64,000 nt of DNA from assembly GCF_036013645.1 (NCBI RefSeq), contig NZ_CP107869.1, positions 4,898,001-4,962,000 on the forward strand, written 5' to 3'. This DNA comes from Streptomyces sp. NBC_00490 (lineage in GTDB: Bacteria; Actinomycetota; Actinomycetes; Streptomycetales; Streptomycetaceae). Shown piece after piece: positions 34,231 through 43,761 of the stretch (position 1 is the first letter of the stretch; each line of letters begins with the position of its first letter). The translations under genes and the position numbers were made by a program. The notes under the pieces were generated by a model that saw only the letters and a program-made list of their open reading frames with translations, had not been told where the DNA came from and did no database searches.

Positions 34231-34467
34231 TCACCTCTCCGATCTGCGGGAATCTCTCACCCGGCGTAGGCGGTTCACCGTGACCGGGTCGAAGGCGAGG
34301 GCTCGTGGGTCGTCGAGGAGGGCGTTCAGGAGCTGGTAGTAGCGAACCGGGACCAGGCCCAGTTCCTCCCGTATCGCCCGCTCCTTCGCCCCCGGCCCGG
34401 CGAACCCCCGCCGCTCGAGGACGAGGATCGCCCGCTCCCGGGCCCCGAGCCCGTCCTGGTCGTCCAT
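34231..34467 (-). CDS. DUF3263-family protein
   Basis: A 78-residue protein starting MDDQDGLGARERAILVLERR, with the conserved KERAIREELGLVPVRYYQLLNALLDDP segment of DUF3263. This resembles a helix-turn-helix-like small protein found beside otsB in several actinobacteria. Function is unknown; DNA binding is a guess from the helical pattern. The ATG at 34467 is used. Confidence 0.82.
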   Translation of the reverse strand: MDDQDGLGARERAILVLERRGFAGPGAKERAIREELGLVPVRYYQLLNALLDDPRALAFDPVTVNRLRRVRDSRRSER

Positions 34468-34500
34468 GCCCCGCACGGTAGCCGCCGCCACCGACAACGC

Positions 34501-35790
34501 CTACTCCCCGCTCTCCGCCTGCAACGCCGTCGACTGAAGCCCGGCGAGGACCTCCGTAGGGCTGCCGCCGGACACCACCGCGCTCCCGATCCGCTTCTTC
34601 ACCGCCTCGCTCACCGTGGCCCAGGACGTCCGCCCGACCGGATACAGCTCGGACAGCGGAAGCTCCTCCAGGAACGGCCGCAGGTCCTTGTCCCGCGCGG
34701 CCGTGCTCATGACGCCGGACGCGGACGCGGTGACCGGCAGCAGGTCGTACTCGCGCGAGAAGGCGAGGACGTTCTTCTCGTCGTAGACGAAGTCGAGGAA
34801 GTCCCCGACCTGCTCGGCGTGGCCGTTCTGCTTGAAGGCCGTCATCCAGTCGGCGACGCCCATGGAGACCTTGGTCTGGCCGTCGACCCCGGGCATCGGC
34901 ACCATGCCGAACTTCACGCCCTTCTTGGCGGCCATCTGCATCAGGGTGGGGTGTCCGTTGAGCATCCCGACCTGCCCGTTCGCGAACGCGGCGAACGCGT
35001 CGGCCCGGTTCAGCCTCCCCGGCGCGACGGGCCCGGTCAGTCCCTTGCCGACGAGGTCGTCCTTGAGCCAGGTGAGAGTGGCGACGTTCTCGGCGGAGTC
35101 GATGCCGTACGACGTGCCGAGGTTCTCGGTGTAGCCGCCCCCGCCGCTGAGCAGCCACTGCATGGTCTCGGCCTGCGCCTCCTCCGACCCGAGCGGGAGG
35201 GCGTACGGGTACTTCACCCCGTCCGCCTTGAGCGCGGCGGCGTCCGCGGCGAGCTGGTCCCAGGTCTTCGGCGCGCTGAGGCCGGCCTCGGCGAAGAGGG
35301 TCTTGTTGTAGAAGAGCAGCCGGGTGGAGGCCGCGAACGGCATGCCGTACTGCGTCCCGTCCACCTCCCCCGCGGAGGCGAACTGCGCGGCGAAGTCGGC
35401 CTGCGTGGAGATGGAGAGCAGTTCGTCGGCCGAGTAGAGGAGGTCGTCGGCCGCGTAGTCGGCGTACGCGCCGATCTGCGCCATGTCGGGCGCGTTCCCG
35501 GCGGCGACCATCTCCTTGACCTTGCGGTCGACGTCGTTCCAGGAGTAGACGCTGACGTCGACCGTCACGTTCGGGTGCTTCTTCTCGTACTGCTGGACGA
35601 GCCCGTCCCAGTACTTCTGCGAGCTGTTGGCCTCGCTGTCCCCGTAGTCGGCGGCGACCAGCCTCAGCGTCACCTCGTCGGAGTCCGCCCCGGCTCCGCA
35701 GCCGCCGAGTACCGCCGTCATGCCCAGTGCGGACACCACCGCGATCGTTCCTGTCCTACGCCGCTGCACTGCCGAGCCCCACATCGTCAT
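34501..35790 (-). CDS. Sugar ABC transporter substrate-binding lipoprotein
   Basis: A 429-residue extracellular binding protein of the solute-binding family 1 type. A signal sequence ends in lipobox LGGC (Cys31 from this start), so it is lipid-anchored. The mature part has the typical sequence KVKEMVAAGNAPDMAQIGAYADYAADD and SLGSEEAQAETMQWLLSGGGGY-like pieces. It resembles carbohydrate binders. No permease or ATPase genes adjoin it, so it may use permeases elsewhere; MsiK (54933) could supply the ATPase. The ATG at 35790 is preferred to one at 35817, which would place the operator at 35794-35808 inside the coding region. Confidence 0.85.
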   Translation of the reverse strand: MTMWGSAVQRRRTGTIAVVSALGMTAVLGGCGAGADSDEVTLRLVAADYGDSEANSSQKYWDGLVQQYEKKHPNVTVDVSVYSWNDVDRKVKEMVAAGNAPDMAQIGAYADYAADDLLYSADELLSISTQADFAAQFASAGEVDGTQYGMPFAASTRLLFYNKTLFAEAGLSAPKTWDQLAADAAALKADGVKYPYALPLGSEEAQAETMQWLLSGGGGYTENLGTSYGIDSAENVATLTWLKDDLVGKGLTGPVAPGRLNRADAFAAFANGQVGMLNGHPTLMQMAAKKGVKFGMVPMPGVDGQTKVSMGVADWMTAFKQNGHAEQVGDFLDFVYDEKNVLAFSREYDLLPVTASASGVMSTAARDKDLRPFLEELPLSELYPVGRTSWATVSEAVKKRIGSAVVSGGSPTEVLAGLQSTALQAESGE

Positions 35791-35793
35791 CGT

Positions 35794-35808
35794 CGAAACT
35801 TTCGAAAG
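35794..35808 (-). promoter_or_regulatory. Candidate LacI-type operator before the binding-protein gene
   Basis: CGAAACTTTCG (35794-35804) has CGAAA/TTTCG arms, and CTTTCGAAAG (35799-35808) is a perfect 10-base palindrome overlapping it. Such words are typical of LacI-family sugar regulators in Streptomyces. It lies directly before the ATG at 35790. Confidence 0.5.
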
Positions 35809-35816
35809 GTCAGACA

Positions 35817-35850
35817 TAAGGTCTACACCACGTAAGTGGACTAGACCTCT
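35817..35850. promoter_or_regulatory. Two DasR-like (dre) sites between the binding-protein and nagK genes
   Basis: Site 1, on the plus strand 35817-35832, has GGTCTACACCAC, 11 of 12 core positions of the consensus A(G/C)TGGTCTAGACCA(G/C)T. Site 2, 35835-35850, reads AGTGGACTAGACCTCT, 13 of 16. They lie between the divergent start codons at 35790 and 35878. The nagKA genes are known DasR targets in S. coelicolor. Confidence 0.75.
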
Positions 35851-35877
35851 CACGGGTCGCCGGGCCACACTACCCCC

Positions 35878-36821
35878 GTGAGACATGTCATCGCCCTCGA
35901 TGTGGGCGGCACCGGAATGAAGGCCGCCCTCGTCGGCGCCTCCGGCGAGCTGCTCCACCAGGCTCGCCGGGCGACCGGCCGTGAGCGCGGCCCGGACGCG
36001 GTCGTCGAGGGCATCCTCGGCTTCGCCGCCGACCTGCGCGCGTACGGCGCCGAGCACCTCGGCGAGCCCGCGTCCGCCGCCGGCGTCGCCGTCCCCGGCA
36101 TCGTCGACGCCGAGCACGGCATCGCCGCCTACGCCGCCAACCTCGGCTGGCGCGACGTACCGCTGCGCGCGCTGCTCACCGAAAGGCTCGGGGGCGTCCC
36201 CGTCGCCCTCGGCCACGACGTCCGCACCGGTGGTCTCGCCGAGGGTCGCATCGGCGCCGGCCGGGGCGCCGACCGCTTCCTCTTCGTCCCCCTGGGCACC
36301 GGCATCGCGGGCGCCATCGGCATCGCCGGCCGGGTGGAGGCGGGCGCGCACGGCTTCGCGGGCGAGATCGGCCACATCGTCGTACGCCCCGGCGGCACCC
36401 CCTGCCCCTGCGGCCAGCACGGCTGTCTGGAGCGGTACGCCTCCGCGGCGGCCGTCAGCGAGGCATGGGCCGCCGCCTGCGGGGACCCGGACGCGGACGC
36501 GGCGGACTGCGCGAAGGCGGTGCGCTCCGGGGACCCCCGTGCCGTACAGGTCTGGCAGAACGCGGTCGACGCCCTCGCCGACGGCCTGGTCACCGCCCTC
36601 ACCCTCCTGGACCCCCGCACCCTGATCATCGGTGGCGGCCTGGCCGAGGCAGGGGAAACCTTGTTCACACCACTGCGGGACGCCGTCCGGCGGCGGATCA
36701 CCTTCCAAAAGCTGCCGACGATCGTCCCGGCTGCCCTGGGCGACACGGCGGGTTGCCTGGGCGCAGGCCTGCTGGCCTGGGATCTCCTCGACACAACGGA
36801 CCGTACGGAGGTAACCCCCTG

Positions 36822-36822
<1 letters not shown>
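35878..36822 (+). CDS. nagK: ROK-family sugar kinase (NagK-like)
   Basis: A 314-residue ROK kinase. ATP-binding start is IALDVGGTGMKAAL (residues ~5-18). The zinc loop has C176, C178 and C183 in CPCGQHGCLE, with the preceding GEIGHIVVRPGGT. The kinase would phosphorylate GlcNAc or glucose. Coupling with nagA and DasR-type sites favours GlcNAc kinase. The GTG at 35878 has no ribosome-binding site, so a leaderless transcript is possible. The stop overlaps the ATG of nagA by one base (TGATG). Confidence 0.88.
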
Positions 36823-38033
<1,211 letters not shown>

Positions 38034-38168
38034 TGTGTCCACCTGTTGAGGCGGCGGCCGTCCTGGGAGACTGGGAGGGCCGCCGTCCGTTTGGCGTGAT
38101 CAGCTCGCCGGACGGACGGTCACAGCGAGTCCGTTCCGCGTTTCTTTCCTCGGGGGAGGTCGATCCAG

Positions 38169-39098
38169 GTGATCCTCACGGTCACGCTGAACACCGCTCT
38201 CGACATCACCTATCGCGTGCCGGACCTCAGGCCGCACGCCTCCCACCGGGTCTTGGAGGTGACGGAACGCCCGGGCGGCAAGGGCCTGAACGTGGCCCGG
38301 GTGCTCGCGGCCCTCGGTCACGAGGTGACGGTCACCGGCTTCGCCGGCGGCGCCACGGGCCGAGTCGTCCAGGAGCAGCTCACGACGGCACCCGGCGTGG
38401 TGGACGCGCTCGTCCCGGTCACCGGCGCGACCCGGCGCACGATAGCGGTGGTGGACGAACAGAGCGGCGACACCACCCAGTTGAACGAGCCCGGGCCGAC
38501 CGTCACACCCGCCGAGTGGTCCGCCTTCCAGGAGGCGTACGAGGATCTGCTCCCGTCGATGGCCGCGGTCGCCCTGTGCGGCAGCCTGCCGCCGGGGGTG
38601 CCGGTGGGGGCGTACGCGGGGCTGGTGCGGACGGCTCGCGCGGCCGGGGTGCCGGTCCTCCTCGACACCAGCGGCGAAGCCCTGCGGCGCGGGGTCGCGG
38701 CCCGCCCGGACATCATCAAGCCGAACGCCGACGAGCTGGCCGAACTGACGGGCTCCCACGAGCCGTTGCGCGCCACGCAGGACGCGCGGCGGCGGGGCGC
38801 CCGGGCGGTCGTCACGTCTCTCGGTGCGCAGGGTCTCCTCGCCGCGTCCCCCGAGGGCCGCTGGCGCGCCACCCCGCCGTCCCGTGTGCACGGCAATCCG
38901 ACGGGCGCCGGGGACTCCGCGGTCGCGGGGCTGCTGTCGGGGCTGGTCGAGCAGCTGCCGTGGCCGGACCGGCTGGCCCGCGCGGTCGCACTGTCGGCGG
39001 CGACGGTACTGGCGCCGGTGGCGGGCGAGTTCGACCCGTCCGCCTACGAGGAGTTGCGGGGGCGGGTCGCGGTGACGACTGAGGTCACCGCGGCCTGA
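38169..39098 (+). CDS. PfkB-family kinase, 1-phosphofructokinase type
   Basis: A 309-residue ribokinase-superfamily kinase. Features are the N-terminal ILTVTLNTALDITYRV, the glycine-rich RPGGKGLNVARVLAALG and the C-terminal NPTGAGDSAVAGLL with the catalytic Asp. Families with this start include fructose-1-phosphate and tagatose-6-phosphate kinases, so the phosphosugar substrate is not fixed. The GTG at 38169 is used. It follows nagA by 135 bases in the same direction and may work in the same amino-sugar or hexose context. Confidence 0.83.
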   Translation: MILTVTLNTALDITYRVPDLRPHASHRVLEVTERPGGKGLNVARVLAALGHEVTVTGFAGGATGRVVQEQLTTAPGVVDALVPVTGATRRTIAVVDEQSGDTTQLNEPGPTVTPAEWSAFQEAYEDLLPSMAAVALCGSLPPGVPVGAYAGLVRTARAAGVPVLLDTSGEALRRGVAARPDIIKPNADELAELTGSHEPLRATQDARRRGARAVVTSLGAQGLLAASPEGRWRATPPSRVHGNPTGAGDSAVAGLLSGLVEQLPWPDRLARAVALSAATVLAPVAGEFDPSAYEELRGRVAVTTEVTAA

Positions 39099-40049
39099 CT
39101 ACTCGACCCAGCCCTTGACGAGCCACATCTGGTCGAGCAGGGCGTCGCACTGGTTGCCCTGCTCGCAGGAGACCTTGATGGTGTTCGAGCCCTTGTTGAG
39201 CTGGACGTAGTTGTAGGTCTGCGTCCAGCCCTTGGTGTAGTCGCCCTCGGCCGCGTGCGCGTAGTTGTCCATGCCGACCGGCGTCGTGGAGGCCGTGCCG
39301 TTGACGCTGAGGGTGGCGGTGGCGTCCTTGCCGGGGACGCTGTACCCGACGTACAGCGTGTACTTGCCGGTCTTGGGGATACCGCTGACGTTCCACGTGA
39401 CCGAGGCGCCGACGGCGTTGAAGCCGTTGAGGTAGACACCGCCGCCCGCCTTGGCGCCCTTGATGTCCGTCGCCGTGGTCACACCGGGGCTGAGCGAGAG
39501 GGCCTTGGCGTCGATCTTCGGCAGGTCCTCCTCGTCGGACGCCGCGCTGCTGGCGGCCTGGCTCGGCTCGCTGCTCTGCTGGGACGAGGGTGTGGCGGAG
39601 GCCTCGTTGCCGGAGGCGTCGTCGTCGCCGTTGCCGCCCAGCATCGCCACCCCGATGCCGATGACGACCGCGGCGACCACCGCGATGGCACCGATCAGCA
39701 GACCCTTGGTGTTGGGACCCCGGCCGCGACCGCCACCGCTGTACCCCTGCTGCGGGTGCTGGCTGGTGGGGGCGCCGCCCGGGAAGGTCTCCGGCGCCGC
39801 GTAGTGCGCGCTGTGGGGCTGGCCGTGGGCGCCCTGCTGCTGCGGCACCTGGCCGTACGGCGCGGTGGCCTGCTGCTGCGGCTGCCCGTACTGGCGCTGG
39901 CCGACCGCGCGCACCCGGTTGACGGAGCCCGGATAGCCGTAGCCGCCGGAGGGCGGCTGGGCTCCGTTGGCCTGTCCGTCGGCGTAGAGGTAGCCGAACG
40001 GGTCGTCGTCCTCGGGCGGCGTGTTCGCGCCGGTGGTGCCGGACGTCAT
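39099..40049 (-). CDS. Membrane protein with extracellular CBM-like domain
   Basis: A 316-residue protein. The N-terminal ~110 residues are Gln/Pro/Gly-rich and cytoplasmic (YGQPQQQATAPYGQ...). One transmembrane helix follows (LLIGAIAVVAAVVIGIGVAML, about residues 116-136), then a Ser/Ala-rich linker. A C-terminal domain (~180-316) has the strand pattern of carbohydrate-binding module family 6/35-like folds (GKYTLYVGYSVPG, NTIKVSCEQGNQCDALLDQM). It probably binds a polysaccharide outside the cell. The ATG at 40049 follows GAGGAG at eight bases. It ends one base after the convergent PfkB gene. Confidence 0.75.
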   Translation of the reverse strand: MTSGTTGANTPPEDDDPFGYLYADGQANGAQPPSGGYGYPGSVNRVRAVGQRQYGQPQQQATAPYGQVPQQQGAHGQPHSAHYAAPETFPGGAPTSQHPQQGYSGGGRGRGPNTKGLLIGAIAVVAAVVIGIGVAMLGGNGDDDASGNEASATPSSQQSSEPSQAASSAASDEEDLPKIDAKALSLSPGVTTATDIKGAKAGGGVYLNGFNAVGASVTWNVSGIPKTGKYTLYVGYSVPGKDATATLSVNGTASTTPVGMDNYAHAAEGDYTKGWTQTYNYVQLNKGSNTIKVSCEQGNQCDALLDQMWLVKGWVE

Positions 40050-40168
40050 CCCAGGTACTCCTCAGCAGGTGCGGGGACGGATGCGGTACGCGTGGTGAAT
40101 GGCGAGCCTACCCGCTCCTGCTGCCCCAAACGGGTGACTCGGATCGCATCAGCTCGCTGACCTGGGGA

Positions 40169-41821
40169 TCATCCCGCGCGTCTGTGTTGTTTGGGACGAG
40201 ATCGTTTCTCTACGTACATCCGCTCGTCGGCGGACTTCAGCACTTCGTCCGCCGTCATCCCGCAGTGCGCCCAGCCGATGCCGAAGCTGGCGCCGACGCG
40301 GACGGCCCGGCCCTCGGCGCGGATGGGCTGGATGATCTCGTTGCGCAGGCGTACGGCGAGGTCGGCGGCGTCCGCGCGGCCCAGGCCGTCGGCGAGGATC
40401 ACGAACTCGTCGCCGCCGAGGCGGGCCACGGTGTCGCCGTCGCGGACCTGCCGGGACAGCCTGCGGGCGACCTCGATGAGGACCGCGTCACCGGCGTTGT
40501 GCCCGAACCGGTCGTTGATCGACTTGAAGCCGTCGAGGTCGCAGAAGAGGACCGCGAGCCCCTTGGTGCCGTCGTCGAGCTCACCCTCGGGGGCGACGGT
40601 GTGCACATGGTGGTCGAAGGCGGTGTCGAACGCCTCGGCGCCGGGCCGGAAGTCGAAGCCGTGGCCGTTGGCGTCGTAGGCGGGGTGGCCGAAGGCCGCG
40701 TCGATGGATTCGAGGGCGGCGTGGGTGGGGCGCTTGCACAGCCGCGCGGAGAGCCGGGCGCGCAGCTCGGCGGAGTTCGGCAGGCCGGTGAGGGAGTCGT
40801 GGGAGGCACGGTGGGCGAGCTGGAGCTCGCGGCGCTTGCGGTCCTCTATGTCCTCGACATGGGTGAGGAGAAACCGGGGGCCGTCCGCGGCGTCGGCGAC
40901 GACGGAGTTGCGGAGCGAGACCCACAGGTAGGTGCCGTCGCGGCGGCCCAGGCGCAGCTCCGCGCGGCCGCCCTCCGCCGAGGTTCTCAGCAGTGTCCCT
41001 ATGTCCTCGGGGTGGACCAGGTCGGAGAAGGAGTAGCGGCGCATCGCGGAGGCGGGACGGCCCAGGAGGCGGCACAGGGCGTCGTTGGTCCGCAGGATCC
41101 GGCCGTGCTGGTCGCCGCCCATCTCGGCGATGGCCATGCCGGAGGGGGCGTACTCGAAGGCCTGCCGAAAGCTCTCTTCACTCGCCCTGAGTGCCTGCTG
41201 TTCGCGCTCGAGCCGGACCAGCGCGCGCTGCATGTTGGCGCGCAGGCGCGCGTTGCTGATCGCGATGGCGGCCTGGAAGGCGTACATCTGGAGCGCTTCG
41301 CGTCCCCAGGCGCCCGGCCGGCGGCCGTTGCGGGGCCGGTCCACGGAGAGCACGCCGATCAGCTCACCGCAGGCGGCGCCGCCCACGCCGGGCGTGAACA
41401 TGGGGGCGAAGAGCCGGTCGGAGGGGTGCCACTCGTCCTCGAAGCGGGGCGCGGGGCCGTCGGTGTACCACTGCGGTACGTCGTCGTCGTCGAGGATCCA
41501 GCCCTCGGTGTGCGGGATGAAGACCAGGTCGCCCCAGTTCTCACCCATGCTCAGGCGGCGCTCCCAGGAGTCACGGGAGCCGACCCGGCCGGTGATGAGG
41601 GCCTCGGCGGCGGGGTTGCCCGCGAAGGCGGCGACGACGAGGTCGCCGTCGGGGCGGACGAGGTTGACGCACGCCAGCTCGTAGCCGAGGCCGGTGACCA
41701 CTCCGTCGGCGACGGTCTGCAGGGTGTCCGCCAGGGAGCGGGCGGTGTTCATGTCCGCCATGACCTGATGCAGTTGTCGCAGAGTCGCAAGACGGACGTA
41801 GGGCTCCGACTCGGTCTCCAT
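40169..41821 (-). CDS. cdgB: GAF-PAS-GGDEF diguanylate cyclase (CdgB-like)
   Basis: A 550-residue signalling protein. Residues about 10-190 are a GAF domain, about 215-340 a PAS/PAC domain, and the rest GGDEF. The catalytic GGDEF is intact at 469-473, with an inhibitory-site RDGD at 460-463, so it should make c-di-GMP and be feedback-inhibited. The architecture matches CdgB, which in S. coelicolor affects development and antibiotic production. The ATG at 41821, with GGGGGGAGGG upstream, is chosen over the longer frame to 41905. A perfect Crp-type palindrome lies about 130 bases upstream. Confidence 0.9.
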   Translation of the reverse strand: METESEPYVRLATLRQLHQVMADMNTARSLADTLQTVADGVVTGLGYELACVNLVRPDGDLVVAAFAGNPAAEALITGRVGSRDSWERRLSMGENWGDLVFIPHTEGWILDDDDVPQWYTDGPAPRFEDEWHPSDRLFAPMFTPGVGGAACGELIGVLSVDRPRNGRRPGAWGREALQMYAFQAAIAISNARLRANMQRALVRLEREQQALRASEESFRQAFEYAPSGMAIAEMGGDQHGRILRTNDALCRLLGRPASAMRRYSFSDLVHPEDIGTLLRTSAEGGRAELRLGRRDGTYLWVSLRNSVVADAADGPRFLLTHVEDIEDRKRRELQLAHRASHDSLTGLPNSAELRARLSARLCKRPTHAALESIDAAFGHPAYDANGHGFDFRPGAEAFDTAFDHHVHTVAPEGELDDGTKGLAVLFCDLDGFKSINDRFGHNAGDAVLIEVARRLSRQVRDGDTVARLGGDEFVILADGLGRADAADLAVRLRNEIIQPIRAEGRAVRVGASFGIGWAHCGMTADEVLKSADERMYVEKRSRPKQHRRAG

Positions 41822-42149
41822 GCTCGCCCTCCCCCCGAGACCTCGCAGCGAATCAAGGGTTCTCATCGGCGTATCGTTCTGGCAGCTTCCCCGCCACTGA
41901 ATCACAGCGCGCTGCCCACTCGGTACACAGGGTCAACAATTAGTACCTCTTGTGACTCAAGTCACAGCGAAAGATGAACAATTGAGTGGGGTTTCTGCAT
42001 TTTCCCTGTGCGTTTACTGAACGCAAACTTTGTGGGTTTGTGGAGGTTCACAGGGACGGGCTGGTAGGGGGTCCTAGGTCCGAGATCGGGCCCCGCCTCG
42101 GGCGGAGGTCCGATGCGGTCCGCCCCGGTCGGACACTAGCGTTTTCGAC
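41822..42149. promoter_or_regulatory. Divergent control region between cdgB and the flavin reductase gene
   Basis: A 328-base gap without a gene. Besides the Crp-type site it has TGCGTT-N5-AACGCA (42009-42025), a 6-base inverted repeat, and CCCTGTG/CACAGGG (42004-42010 and 42050-42056). A TTGACC on the minus strand (near 41935) may be a -35 for cdgB. No clear riboswitch or small RNA was seen. Confidence 0.45.
41951..41966. promoter_or_regulatory. Crp-type palindrome upstream of cdgB
   Basis: TGTGACTCAAGTCACA fits the enterobacterial CRP pattern TGTGA-N6-TCACA and the GTG-N6-GNCAC motif I recall for Streptomyces Crp. It is in the divergent gap between cdgB and the flavin reductase gene. BldD sites are an alternative reading (TGAC-N4-GTCA). 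Confidence 0.55.
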
Positions 42150-42713
42150 GTGCCGAACACTTCCCCGATCACCGCCGCCACCGCCTACGGGCATCCTGTG
42201 GGGGTGAGCAACGACGAGTTCCGCGCCGCCATGTCACGGCTGGCCGCGGGTGTGGTCCTGGTGACCGCCTACGAGCCCCCGCTCGACGACGAGGGGCCCA
42301 AGGGCGAGGACGTCGGCATGACGGCCACCGCCTTCATGTCGGTGTCCCTGGACCCGCCCCTGGTGATGGTCAGCCTGCGCGAGGGCTCCCGTATGGACGA
42401 CCTCCTCGACGAACAGCCCCTGTGGGCCGTCTCGGTCCTCTCCGAGAGCCAGAGCCACATCGCCGGCCGCTTCGCCATGAAGGGCCGCATCAGCGACCGC
42501 CTCCTCTTCGAGGACGTCCCCCGCACCCGGGGCGAGGCCACCGGCTCCCTCCTGGTGAGCGGCGCCCTGGCCACCCTGGAGTGCCGAACGGAACAGCGGA
42601 TACGCGCGGGCGACCACACCCTGGTGATCGGCCGGGTCCTGACGGCCGGGGTCCCGACCGCGGACGGAGGCCCGTTGACGTACTTCAGGGGCCGCTACCG
42701 CCGCCTGGACTGA
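42150..42713 (+). CDS. Flavin reductase-like (DIM6/NTAB family) protein
   Basis: A 187-residue FMN-binding split-barrel protein. The segment NDEFRAAMSRLAAGVVLVTA, then GMTATAFMSVSLDPPLVMVSLREGSR and FAMKGRISDRLLF are the family pattern for the flavin-binding barrel. It may reduce free FMN/FAD for a partner monooxygenase, or use a flavin itself; the partner is not in the window. The GTG at 42150 is the probable start. It converges with the sigma-factor gene across a hairpin-rich gap. Confidence 0.8.
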   Translation: MPNTSPITAATAYGHPVGVSNDEFRAAMSRLAAGVVLVTAYEPPLDDEGPKGEDVGMTATAFMSVSLDPPLVMVSLREGSRMDDLLDEQPLWAVSVLSESQSHIAGRFAMKGRISDRLLFEDVPRTRGEATGSLLVSGALATLECRTEQRIRAGDHTLVIGRVLTAGVPTADGGPLTYFRGRYRRLD

Positions 42714-42750
42714 GGGTGCACGGAGGCGGGGGCGGGAAGCGGGAGGGATC

Positions 42751-42824
42751 GGCAGATGTGTCCCAGGCCCGACGGCGGCCACCTGCGGTGAGGTGATGCC
42801 GACGGGAGTTGGGACACATCCGCC
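42751..42824. terminator. Long inverted repeat between convergent genes
   Basis: GATGTGTCCCA (42755-42765) and TGGGACACATC (42810-42820) are exact inverses; extended, the arms match 14 of 15. The 44-base loop has its own small stem CACCT/AGGTG. This may stop transcription from both sides, though the long loop is unusual. Confidence 0.5.
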
Positions 42825-42848
42825 AATCAGTCCTTGCCTCGGCGGTGG

Positions 42849-43688
42849 CTAGAGGAGCTCGATGTTCAGGGCTGCCACTCGCTCGGGGGCGGACACCACG
42901 TCGATCACGGCGATCCGGTCCCGTACGAACGTGAAGGCCAGCGCACGCTCCACCCGGCCGTCCGCCAGCACCGCGAGTCCCGTGGCCCCGTCGACCAGCG
43001 CGGGGCGCGCGACCAGGGCGAGGCTCGCGAAGCTCGTCGCGCCCTTCGCCACCGCAAGGGCGCCCGCCGTGACACCGACCTCGGCGCGCGCCACGACGTC
43101 CGGGTCGAGCACCTCCACCAGCGCGTCGAAGTCGCCCCCGCGCGCGGCGGCCAGGAAGGCGTCGACGACCTCCCGCTGCCGGACCAGGTCCGCGTCGGGC
43201 GCCGGAGCGCCCTGCACCCGGCGCCGGGCCCGGCTGGCGAGCTGCCGCGCCGCGGCCGGCGTACGTCCCACGATGTCGGCGACATCCTCGAACGGCACCG
43301 CGAACAGGTCGTGCAGCACGAACGCCAGCCGTTCGGCGGGCGTCAGCGTCTCCAGTACGACGAGCAGCGCGACGCCGACCGAGTCGGCGAGCAGCGCGTC
43401 CTGCTCGGGGTCGGGCACCACGCCGGGCAGCGGTACGTCCGGCTCCAGCGGCTGCTCGGCACGCGCCTTGCGGGACCGCAGCATGTCCAGGCAGACCCGC
43501 CCGACGACCGTGGTCAGCCAGCCCCCGAGATTCTCCACCTGCCGGGTGTCGGAACGGCTCAGCCGGAACCACGCCTCCTGCACCGCGTCGTCCGCCTCCG
43601 CGCGTGACCCGAGCATGCGGTAGGCGACGGCGCTCAGATGCCCCCGGTGCGCCTCGAACCGCTCGGCAAGAAACTCACTCTCGCTCAT
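42849..43688 (-). CDS. ECF41-type RNA polymerase sigma factor
   Basis: A 279-residue extracytoplasmic-function sigma factor. Sigma2 is seen in SAVAYRMLGSRAEADDAVQEA and sigma4 near PFEDVADIVGRTPAAARQLAS. A C-terminal SnoaL-like domain (~165-279) is the mark of the ECF41 group, in which it acts as a fused regulator. The usual neighbour, a carboxymuconolactone-decarboxylase-like gene, is not beside it. The promoter upstream matches the ECF41 target motif, so it is probably autoregulated. Confidence 0.9.
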   Translation of the reverse strand: MSESEFLAERFEAHRGHLSAVAYRMLGSRAEADDAVQEAWFRLSRSDTRQVENLGGWLTTVVGRVCLDMLRSRKARAEQPLEPDVPLPGVVPDPEQDALLADSVGVALLVVLETLTPAERLAFVLHDLFAVPFEDVADIVGRTPAAARQLASRARRRVQGAPAPDADLVRQREVVDAFLAAARGGDFDALVEVLDPDVVARAEVGVTAGALAVAKGATSFASLALVARPALVDGATGLAVLADGRVERALAFTFVRDRIAVIDVVSAPERVAALNIELL

Positions 43689-43734
43689 CCGCCTCTGACC
43701 TCTCGTCGCGTCGCCGGGGTGGTCTCAACGCTCT

Positions 43735-43761
43735 GACGAAAGAGAGGACGCGGATGTGACA
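43735..43761 (-). promoter_or_regulatory. ECF41-type autoregulatory promoter
   Basis: On the minus strand TGTCACA (43755-43761), 16 bases, CGTC (43735-43738), exactly the published ECF41 pattern of TGTCACA and CGTC with a 16-base spacer. The leader to the ATG at 43688 would be about 40 bases. Confidence 0.85.

Noticed and set aside
42849..43688. Anti-sigma factor downstream of the ECF gene
   Set aside because: No membrane protein gene is present on the same strand; the fused C-terminal domain is the regulator in ECF41.
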